A DNA stretch of 64,000 bases from Streptococcus thermophilus (GTDB taxonomy: Bacteria > Bacillota > Bacilli > Lactobacillales > Streptococcaceae): the NCBI RefSeq assembly GCF_010120595.1, contig NZ_CP038020.1, forward strand, positions 868,001 through 932,000, given 5' to 3'. Both the position numbers and the translations under genes were made by a program. This document shows positions 57,443 through 64,000 of this stretch, one piece after another. The notes below the pieces were generated by a model. The model made no database searches and was not told the origin of the DNA. It worked only from the letters and a program-made list of their open reading frames with translations. The number at the start of each line of letters is the position of its first letter. Position 1 is the stretch's first letter.

Positions 57443-58099
57443 TTGGCGAAAGGAAAAAAGAAAACTAAGTCGAAAGCTAGACCTAAGAAATCTAAAAAGA
57501 AAAAGAAGTCTGTCTTGCTTTTTCCTAAATTTTTCCAAAAGTGGAGTCTGATTTTTATTGGCCTATTTTCCTTATTGGGCCTCTTAGCTAGTTTAAATTT
57601 TCGAAGATTGACTATGGAAAAAAATATGACGCCTACGGATGAGACGACGGTTGCTTTTATTGCTGAGATTGGTGAGACGTCGCGCTATTTGGCAGCTAGA
57701 AATGATCTTTATGCATCTGTCATGATAGCTCAGGCTATTCTAGAATCTGACTCTGGACAATCACAATTAAGTCAAAAGCCATTTTACAATTTCTTTGGAA
57801 TTAAAGGAGAATACAATGGTCAAAGTGTAACCTTACCGACCTGGGAGGATGATGGTAAGGGAAATCCCTACCATATCGATGCTGCCTTTCGTTCCTATGG
57901 TTCTGTGGAAAATTCTCTACAGGACTATGTGGAGTTTCTTGAGGGTAGCTACTATGTCGGAGTACACCGCTCCAAAACGAGAAGTTACAAAGATGCGACT
58001 GCAGCCCTAACAGGTGTTTATGCCACCGACACAACCTATGGTGATAAGTTGAACAGCATCATTGAACAATATCAGTTAACTATTTATGACACATATTAG
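57443..58099 (+). CDS. GH73 endo-beta-N-acetylglucosaminidase, membrane-anchored
   Basis: A 218-residue protein with a very basic N-terminus (about residues 2-24), one membrane helix (about 32-52) and an extracellular GH73 glucosaminidase domain. The catalytic glutamate is in AQAILESDSGQS, and NFFGIKGEYNGQS and FRSYGSVENSLQDYVEFL are family motifs. It cleaves glycan strands of peptidoglycan. The start is TTG 57443 after GAGGGGGTGA. No LysM or choline-binding repeats are present. Confidence 0.85.
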   Translation: MAKGKKKTKSKARPKKSKKKKKSVLLFPKFFQKWSLIFIGLFSLLGLLASLNFRRLTMEKNMTPTDETTVAFIAEIGETSRYLAARNDLYASVMIAQAILESDSGQSQLSQKPFYNFFGIKGEYNGQSVTLPTWEDDGKGNPYHIDAAFRSYGSVENSLQDYVEFLEGSYYVGVHRSKTRSYKDATAALTGVYATDTTYGDKLNSIIEQYQLTIYDTY

Positions 58100-58121
58100 G
58101 GTTAAGAAGGATAAGAAAAAT

Positions 58122-58943
58122 ATGAACCAGAACCAAGTGAAACTCATTGCAATTGACATGGACGGGACCCTCTTAAATAGCCAAAAAGAGATACCTGAAG
58201 AGAACATCAAGGCTATTCAAGAGGCGACTGCAGCAGGTATTAAAATCGTACTATGTACAGGTCGCCCACGTTCAGGCATTGTTCCCCATTTTGAAAAATT
58301 GGGTCTTAGTGAAGAAGAGTACATTATCATGAACAATGGTTGTTCAACTTATGAAACTAAAAATTGGACCTTGCTTGAATCTGAAAGTTTATCTCGCTCT
58401 GAAATGGAAGAACTCTTGCAGGCTTGTGAAGATTTCCCAGGGGTGGCTCTAACCTTTACTGGTGAAAAAAGTTATTATGTTGTGGGTAATGAGGTACCTG
58501 AGCTAGTAGCTTATGATGCTGGGACTGTTTTTACAGAAGCGAAAGCTAGGAGTTTGGAAGAAATCTTTGAGGAAGGGCAAGTGATTTTCCAAGCTATGTA
58601 TATGGCTGAATCTGAACCTTTGGACGCCTTCCAAAATGCTGTGCAAGATAGACTTGATCAGAGCTATAGCACAGTTCGTAGTCAAGAATATATTTTTGAA
58701 GTCATGCCACAGGGGGCAACTAAGGCTAGCGGGCTTAAACATTTAGCTGAAAAGCTTGACATTAACCGGGATCAAATCATGGCTTTGGGTGATGCTGCCA
58801 ATGACCTTGAAATGCTACAGTTTGTAGGTCAAAGTGTTGCCATGGGAAATGCTAGTGATGACATCAAGTCTTTGAGTAAATATGTGACCTTGACAAATGA
58901 TCAGGCAGGTGTAGCCTACGCCATTCGCACCTGGGCTTTATAA
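58122..58943 (+). CDS. Cof-type HAD sugar-phosphate phosphatase
   Basis: About 273 residues. The catalytic nucleophile is in AIDMDGTLLNS; CTGRPRSG is the second motif and GDAANDLEMLQFVG the fourth, typical of the Cof/YidA subfamily with a type IIB cap. These remove phosphate from sugar phosphates or flavin nucleotides; the specific substrate is unknown. ATG 58122 is preferred (AGAAGGATAAG precedes it); the frame is open into the glucosaminidase gene upstream. Confidence 0.9.
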   Translation: MNQNQVKLIAIDMDGTLLNSQKEIPEENIKAIQEATAAGIKIVLCTGRPRSGIVPHFEKLGLSEEEYIIMNNGCSTYETKNWTLLESESLSRSEMEELLQACEDFPGVALTFTGEKSYYVVGNEVPELVAYDAGTVFTEAKARSLEEIFEEGQVIFQAMYMAESEPLDAFQNAVQDRLDQSYSTVRSQEYIFEVMPQGATKASGLKHLAEKLDINRDQIMALGDAANDLEMLQFVGQSVAMGNASDDIKSLSKYVTLTNDQAGVAYAIRTWAL

Positions 58944-58944
58944 G

Positions 58945-58984
58945 AAAAAGACCTTTAGCTTTTAATTGCTAAAGGTCTTTCGAT
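58945..58984. terminator. Terminator after the Cof phosphatase
   Basis: AAAGACCTTTAGC and GCTAAAGGTCTTT form a perfect 13-bp stem around an eight-base AT loop. It can act in both directions and overlaps the 3' end of the YgjV-like pseudogene. Confidence 0.85.
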
Positions 58985-59470
58985 TTCGGATAATGGCAAT
59001 GAGAGTGGTTAGTGTAATGGTGATATCTATGATGGCAGCGGGGTAAGCCTTAATGGTCAAATCGTAAATTAGCCAGAGTAACATATTCTCAATAATGACC
59101 CAACGAAGCTACTGGAGGTTTCGTGTGATAGCAATTGATAGACTATAAGAGACTGAAGAGATGATTGGCAAATAGCCAATAACCCCAAGTTGATTGAGAT
59201 AAGGATCCTACGATGGTTCGAAGAATAATGAGGATGGACAAAATAGTCTTGGTCATTTTCTTTTTGATCATCAAACGATTTCTGATGATGGAAATACTAA
59301 TGGTTAAGGCACTGGTATAGCCACCCAATAAGAGGTTAGCAGCGGCAGTGAAAATGTAGTCGGTAATTTGCCAGACGAGCATCTTATTTTTTGATTTTGC
59401 AAAAGAGGATATGGCAACACAGAGGGCTCCAATGGCTGAGAGTACTTGTGCTAGAAGCTAAGATTGTCAT
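58962..59470 (-). pseudogene. YgjV-like membrane protein pseudogene
   Basis: Reading minus-strand frames together gives a small multi-helix membrane protein. ATG at 59470 begins MTILASSTSTLS. A shift near 59,440 leads to AIGALCVAISSFAKSKNK and MLVWQITDYIFTAAANLLLGGY. A shift near 59,205 leads to LGVIGYLPIISSVSYSLSIA and then a TAG (CTCCAGTAG), with recognisable protein (IIENMLLWLIYDLTIKAYP) beyond it to 58962. Residual sequence fits YgjV/inner-membrane DUF families. Two frameshifts and one stop show it is dead. Confidence 0.7.
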
Positions 59471-59518
59471 GATGCAACTTCCAATTTTTTCCTTTATTAT
59501 ATCACAAGAAAGAAGGAT

Positions 59519-60238
59519 TTATTTCGATGATATCTATCCGTTAACTAAAATTATTCCTGGTGAGGATGAAGTTAACAAGTACGAAGCGCTTTACTTGAAT
59601 CGTTTGCTTATCACACAAGCATTGCCCTTGGTAATGCTAAGAAAGAGTTGGTTCACTTAGCATCATATGCCATTCAATCTTTGGAGGCTTCATACGCTTT
59701 CTTTGATAAAGGTGATGAGAAATACTTTGACAAGGTAGAGAAGCATGAAACAGCTGTTAACAGTATTGATGAAGAGTTAACAACTTACTTGATTGAAATC
59801 TCTAACGAATTGCTTAGTGTTTATGAAAACGAAATTTTGGCAAGTGTTTTAGATTCTGTTCGTGACTTGGAGCGTATTGGTGACCTGGCAGTTGCAAGTG
59901 CCAACCTTTCACAACATATTCATAATAAAGGAATTGAATTCTCTGGGACTGCTAAGGCTGAGCTTGAGGATGTTTATAATCGCACGCACCGTATTGATCT
60001 TGATAGTATTCGTGTTGTTGTGGATGATGACAAAGTGCTTGCAGGTCAAGTTATCCTTCGTCATGAAGAGTTGAAAAAACTTGAAAAACAATTGCGTATG
60101 ATTCATACCAAACGTCTTAATAATGGTGAATGTACTGTGCAGGCAGGTATCAACTATGTTGATTACCTCTCATATTACACACGTATCGCAGACTATGCCA
60201 TCAACCTTGTTGAAAAGGTTACAGAAGGTGTGATTTAA
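59519..60238 (+). pseudogene. 5'-truncated Na/Pi cotransporter remnant with PhoU domain
   Basis: The 3' part encodes the C-terminal PhoU-like domain of NptA-type sodium/phosphate symporters (HLASYAIQSLEASYAFF, LDSVRDLERIGDLAVA, NYVDYLSYYTRIADYAINL). Upstream, FDDIYPLTKIIPGEDE and NKYEALYLN are in another frame; the frameshift lies near 59,615 before ALGNAKKELVHLA. The whole transmembrane part is missing, replaced by the divergent YgjV remnant. A 196-residue ORF at 59648-60238 could still be translated but has no good start signal. Confidence 0.75.
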
Positions 60239-60242
60239 TATC

Positions 60243-60270
60243 GAAAGTCGAGAACTTTTCTCGGCTTTTC
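60243..60270 (+). terminator. Terminator after the Na/Pi remnant
   Basis: AAAGTCGAGAA and TTCTCGGCTTTT pair with one G-U type mismatch around CTT. A TATAAT for nagA follows at 60274-60279. Confidence 0.7.
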
Positions 60271-60322
60271 TGATATAATGAAGGCGTATTGAGAACATAG
60301 AAAATTGATGAGAGGTAGTCCT

Positions 60323-61471
60323 ATGACTTATTATATTTCAGCCAAACGTTTTTATTTTGATCATAAGGTCAAAGAAGGTGGCTACTTGGCGGTCACAGAT
60401 GGTCGTTTTGGTAAGTGGACAGAAAATGTACCAGAGGGTGCAGAAGTGCTAGATTACAGTGATTATCAGATTGCTCCTGGCCTTGTGGACACTCACATTC
60501 ATGGCTTTGCGGGGTACGATGTTATGGATAATTCTGAGGAAAGTCTTCTAGGCATGAGTCAAGCCTTGCTTTCAGCAGGTGTGACTTCTTTCTTACCGAC
60601 AGCATTGACAGCGCCATTTGAAGAGCTAAAAGCTATCTGTCAGACAACAGCAGAGACGGCTGGTAAGGAGCCTGGTGCTAAAATCCAGGGACTCTTCTTT
60701 GAAGGACCGTATTTCACTGAGACCTATAGGGGAGCGCAAAATCCTAAATACATGGGCAACCCAAGTATCGAACAGTTGCAAGCCTGGCAAGAAGCGGCTC
60801 AAGGAAAGTTAATCAAATTAGCCCTGGCTCCCGAGCGTGAAGGAGTGGCTGACTTTATTAAAGAAGCGACTAAACAAGGTGTAACGATTGCTTTAGGACA
60901 CTCCAATGCTACTTATGAAGAAGCCATGGCAGCAGTGGAAGCTGGTGCTTCAGTCTGGGTTCACGTCTACAATGGAATGCGTGGCTTTAGTCACCGTGAT
61001 CCTGGTATGGTTGGTGCAGCCTTTGATACTCCTGAGACGATTGGTGAACTGATTGCGGATGGTCATCACGTGGTTCCTGCAGCTTGTAAGGTACTCATCA
61101 AGCAAAAAACGCCTCAAGGAGTTACCCTTATTACAGATTGTATGTCAGCGGGAGGTTGTCCTGATGGTGACTATATGCTAGGTGAGCTCCCTGTTATTGT
61201 GAAAAATGGTACCGCTCGTCTTAAGAAAGGTGGTAACCTAGCTGGCTCTATCCTACAACTCAAAGACGGTGTCAAACATGTGGTTGATTGGGGACTCGTG
61301 ACGGTTGCTCAAGCCTTACAAATGGCAACTAGTATTCCTGCTAAATCGGTTGGACTAGAAAATATTTGTGGCAGCCTTAAAGCTGGTCACCCAGCCGATT
61401 TCATCGTCTTAGATGATTCCTTGGAGTTACAAGCAACCTATATTGATGGGTGTAAAGGTTGGGAGAAGTAA
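60323..61471 (+). CDS. nagA: N-acetylglucosamine-6-phosphate deacetylase
   Basis: A 382-residue amidohydrolase that makes glucosamine 6-phosphate. Metal-site motifs are APGLVDTHIHGFAGYD and ALGHSNATYEEA, with HVYNGMRGFSHRDPG and the catalytic aspartate in LITDCMSAGG. ATG 60323 is chosen because AGAGGT lies 7 bases before it; two earlier in-frame starts (60305, 60308) lack a signal. It supports growth on amino sugars and recycling of wall material. Confidence 0.95.
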   Translation: MTYYISAKRFYFDHKVKEGGYLAVTDGRFGKWTENVPEGAEVLDYSDYQIAPGLVDTHIHGFAGYDVMDNSEESLLGMSQALLSAGVTSFLPTALTAPFEELKAICQTTAETAGKEPGAKIQGLFFEGPYFTETYRGAQNPKYMGNPSIEQLQAWQEAAQGKLIKLALAPEREGVADFIKEATKQGVTIALGHSNATYEEAMAAVEAGASVWVHVYNGMRGFSHRDPGMVGAAFDTPETIGELIADGHHVVPAACKVLIKQKTPQGVTLITDCMSAGGCPDGDYMLGELPVIVKNGTARLKKGGNLAGSILQLKDGVKHVVDWGLVTVAQALQMATSIPAKSVGLENICGSLKAGHPADFIVLDDSLELQATYIDGCKGWEK

Positions 61472-61575
61472 TACTATAAGCAGTGCTTTCTTATTTAAGT
61501 GCTTTTTTTGTTTTTTACAGAATTGTAACAGTAAAGGTGTAAAATGGAAATAGCTTTTATTTTATAGGAGGTAAT

Positions 61576-62829
61576 ATGTCAAAACGTATTTGGAGCATTG
61601 CCCTGGCTTATGTCGGTGTAATGATTGGTGCAGGAGTATCTTCTGGACAGGACCTCTTGCAGTATTTTGTCAGTTTTGGAGCCTGGGGGTTGATAGGTGT
61701 TATTGTCCTTGGTGTTCTACATGTTGGTTTTGGCCGTTTGATGATTTCTCTAGGAGGTTATTACCGTTCTGATGACCATTCAGTCGTTCTGGCTGAGATT
61801 AGCCATCCCGTTATTTATCGTATTCTGTATTCTGGACATTGCTCTGATTATCACATGCTTTCTTTTTGGTTTTATTATGACGGCAGGTGCAGGGGCTAAT
61901 TTAAATCAGCAGTTTGGTATGCCGATTTGGGTAGGCGCCTTCCTCTGTACAGCCTTGACTATCTTTGTTAGTTTATTAGATTTCAAGAAAATCATCGGTG
62001 TTATTGGAGTCTTTACCCCTCTGATTTTGATTATGATTGCCATGATTTTCGTGACCAATGTTTCTGGGGCGTAACTGGGATTTTGTAGAGATGAATAAGG
62101 TGTCTCAAACCATTCAATCACCCTTCCCAAGCGTTTGGATGTCTGTGATCAATTATTTTTCTGTTTGTGTCATGTCGGCTATAGCGATGGCCTTTGTTAT
62201 GGGAGGCTCTATTCTCAAAATTGATGAAGCTGAAAAGAGCGGAGCATGGGGAGGCTTCATGGTTGGTATGATTTTCTTCATCACGACCTTGATTCTCTTT
62301 GCTAACAGTGATAAAATTGCTAGATCGGATGTTCCTATGTTGGCTATTGCTAAGGAAGTGAACCCTATCTTTGCGACAACTCTACGCCTTTGTGATTTTT
62401 GGTTTGATTTTCAATACCGTCTTTAGTCTTTACTATGCCCTTGGAAAACGCTTCTCAGCGGGGAGTGATAAACGATACAAGTTCTTTGTGGCTGCCTTTG
62501 CCCTGGCTGGTTTTGCTATATCCTTTATGGGTTTCCGTCAACTGGTGGCAGTTATGTATCCCATTATTGGTTATCTGGGGTTGTTGATGTTGGTTGTCCT
62601 AGTTGTAGCTAGCTACCGCAAAAAAGGCGGAATTCGCAAGGAAAAAGAAATTCGAAATCATCTTTTAGGTATTGTCGAGAAAGCTTATGATTCTGAACAA
62701 GATTTAACATCTCAGGATAAGGAAAAGGCAAAACAACTTCGAGAAGCTTCGATTATTGATAATGATATTCTCCATGAAGATACCCATGCACATGTCCGTC
62801 AGGAAATGGGACTCGGTAAGAAGGGTTAG
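61576..62829 (+). pseudogene. YkvI-family membrane protein pseudogene (three frameshifts)
   Basis: The start is intact: ATG 61576 after AGGAGG, MSKRIWSIALAYVGVMIGAGVSSGQDLLQYF, like the YkvI family of transporter-like membrane proteins. The frame breaks near 61,805, near 62,068 and near 62,380, each time continuing in another frame with clear membrane helices (LFIVFCILDIALIITCFLFG; SVINYFSVCVMSAIAMAFVMG; FVIFGLIFNTVFSLYYALG). The final piece ends GLGKKG with TAG at 62829. The rest of the protein is conserved, so the decay is recent. Confidence 0.88.
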
Positions 62830-62837
62830 AATTTTAT

Positions 62838-62866
62838 TTTACAAGTTTCTCTATTTTTGCTATAAT
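62838..62866 (+). promoter_or_regulatory. glyQ leader promoter
   Basis: TTTACA (62838-62843), a 17-bp spacer and TATAAT (62861-62866) with a TG extension start the T-box leader. Confidence 0.68.
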
Positions 62867-62874
62867 ACTGATAA

Positions 62875-63070
62875 GAAAGAAGAGCTTATGGCGTTTTTCT
62901 AGCGAGCTTGGGATAGTGAAAGCCAAGTAGAACAAAGTAGGCAACGGCGCTTTCTCTCAGTGAAGAGCTGAGTACAAACAGATAAAATGAAGTAATAAAT
63001 TAGGGTGGAACCGCGTTTCTGACGCCCCTAGGTCGAACGACTTAGGAGCAGAGACATGGTTCTTTTTGCA
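62875..63070 (+). promoter_or_regulatory. T-box leader of glyQ(S)
   Basis: The T-box AATTAGGGTGGAACCGCG is at 62998-63015. The terminator arm CCTAGGTC-GAAC-GACTTAGG follows and ends in CTTTTT. A GGC glycine codon at 62940-62942 is a possible specifier. Uncharged tRNA-Gly should activate the glycyl-tRNA synthetase operon. Confidence 0.87.
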
Positions 63071-63101
63071 TCCTGAGTCTCAAAGATAAAGGAGTAAATC
63101 A

Positions 63102-64000
63102 TGTCTAAAAAATTGACTTTCCAGGAGATCATCCTTACTTTGCAACAATACTGGAATGACCAGGGTTGTATGCTCATGCAGGCTTATGATAATGAAAAGG
63201 GTGCGGGTACGATGAGTCCCTACACCTTCCTTCGTGCCATTGGTCCGGAACCATGGAATGCGGCTTATGTTGAGCCATCTCGTCGTCCAGCAGACGGTCG
63301 CTACGGGGAAAACCCAAATCGTCTCTACCAACACCACCAATTCCAAGTGGTCATGAAACCATCACCATCAAACATTCAAGAACTTTATTTGGAGTCATTG
63401 GAAAAATTGGGCATCAACCCATTGGAACACGATGTTCGTTTCGTTGAAGACAACTGGGAAAACCCATCAACTGGTTCAGCTGGTCTTGGTTGGGAAGTTT
63501 GGCTTGACGGTATGGAAATTACTCAGTTTACCTACTTCCAACAAGTTGGTGGCTTGGCAACTGGACCTGTTACCGCTGAGGTCACATATGGATTGGAACG
63601 TTTGGCTTCTTACATCCAAGAAGTAGACTCTGTTTACGATATTGAGTGGGCTCCAGGTGTTAAATACGGAGAAATCTTCCTTCAACCAGAATATGAGCAC
63701 TCAAAATATAGCTTTGAAGTCTCAGACCAAGATATGCTTCTTGAAAACTTTGAAAAATTTGAAAAAGAAGCAGGACGTGCTTTGGAATTGGGTCTTGTTC
63801 ACCCAGCCTACGACTACGTATTGAAATGTTCACACACTTTTAACTTGCTTGATGCTCGTGGTGCTGTTTCTGTTACAGAACGTGCTGGCTATATCGCTCG
63901 CATCCGTAACTTGGCGCGTGTTGTAGCCAAGACCTTCGTTGCAGAACGTAAAAAACTTGGTTACCCACTTCTCGACGAAGCCACACGCAAAAAACTCCTC
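63102..64000 (+). CDS. glyQ: Glycyl-tRNA synthetase alpha subunit (3' end outside window)
   Basis: The first 299 codons of glyQ are present; usual length is about 305, so only the last few are missing. It starts [18 protein letters not shown] and contains the class II core with [65 protein letters not shown] and [19 protein letters not shown]. The alpha2beta2 type needs glyS, which probably follows. ATG 63102 follows AAGGAG and the T-box leader. Confidence 0.97.

Noticed and set aside
59648..60238. Free-standing PhoU regulator
   Set aside because: Upstream in another frame is transporter-linker sequence and the domain is of the NptA C-terminal kind; it is better read as a transporter remnant.

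Overview
The window looks like a salivarius-group Streptococcus, most likely S. thermophilus or a close S. salivarius relative. The reasons are the F-ATPase order c-a-b-delta-alpha-gamma-beta-epsilon, the linked ftsW-tuf-tpiA and tmk-holB-ricT-yabA-rsmI clusters, YSIRK-type surface proteins, an ISL3-family insertion sequence, and a high load of decayed genes (six pseudogenes in 46 kb). The species name is an inference; no marker was compared by search.

Region 1 (1 to about 17,925) is the right-hand part of a conjugative element; its left end lies outside the window. It carries a TcpC/VirB8-like channel protein, an LPXTG surface protein, a PcfB-like (DUF3801) accessory protein and its VirD4 coupling ATPase, a TopB-like topoisomerase, a giant LtrC-like primase/ArdC/metalloprotease fusion, a candidate oriT, an accessory nicking protein and a 3H-motif relaxase. 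Then come a serine resolvase, ParA, a small ribbon-helix-helix protein, a Fic protein and, at the very end, an ISLre2-like DDE transposase. Conjugation genes, plasmid-type partition genes and a terminal DDE transposase ending just upstream of a sigma-A promoter match the TnGBS family of integrative conjugative elements. The most interesting signal is a family of AT-rich 12-bp units (consensus WATCAYTATWWW) in phased arrays before the small gene next to parA, parB and fic, after fic, and in weaker form before the surface-protein gene. It resembles a centromere that is also a regulon, by analogy with the omega/parS system of pSM19035. A perfect A AAA AAA slippery heptamer near the 3' end of the LtrC-like gene would add 31 residues by -1 frameshift.

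Region 2 (17,925-24,100) holds a candidate structured RNA, an Ala T-box with alaS, and two tandem, heavily mutated YSIRK/SH3b surface-protein genes.

Region 3 (24,100-40,020) is biosynthetic: an omega-amidase/aminotransferase pair, argCJBD behind an ARG-box-like promoter, a convergent polysaccharide deacetylase, hom-thrB with a RarD-like exporter, a PepSY protein, and a T-box operon leading through a flavin reductase and a dead acetyltransferase gene to valS.

Region 4 (40,020-54,200) is housekeeping: atpEBFHAGDC, ftsW, tuf, tpiA and the tmk-holB-ricT-yabA-rsmI operon. An ISL3-family IS (54,208-55,628, 8-bp target duplication TTTTTTAT) sits in the rsmI terminator.

Region 5 (55,630-64,000) holds amt-glnK under a consensus GlnR box, a GH73 glucosaminidase, a Cof-type phosphatase, a dead YgjV-like gene, a 5'-truncated Na/Pi transporter remnant, nagA, a YkvI-like gene with three frameshifts, and a Gly T-box with the start of glyQ. 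No rRNA, tRNA, CRISPR array or prophage was seen.
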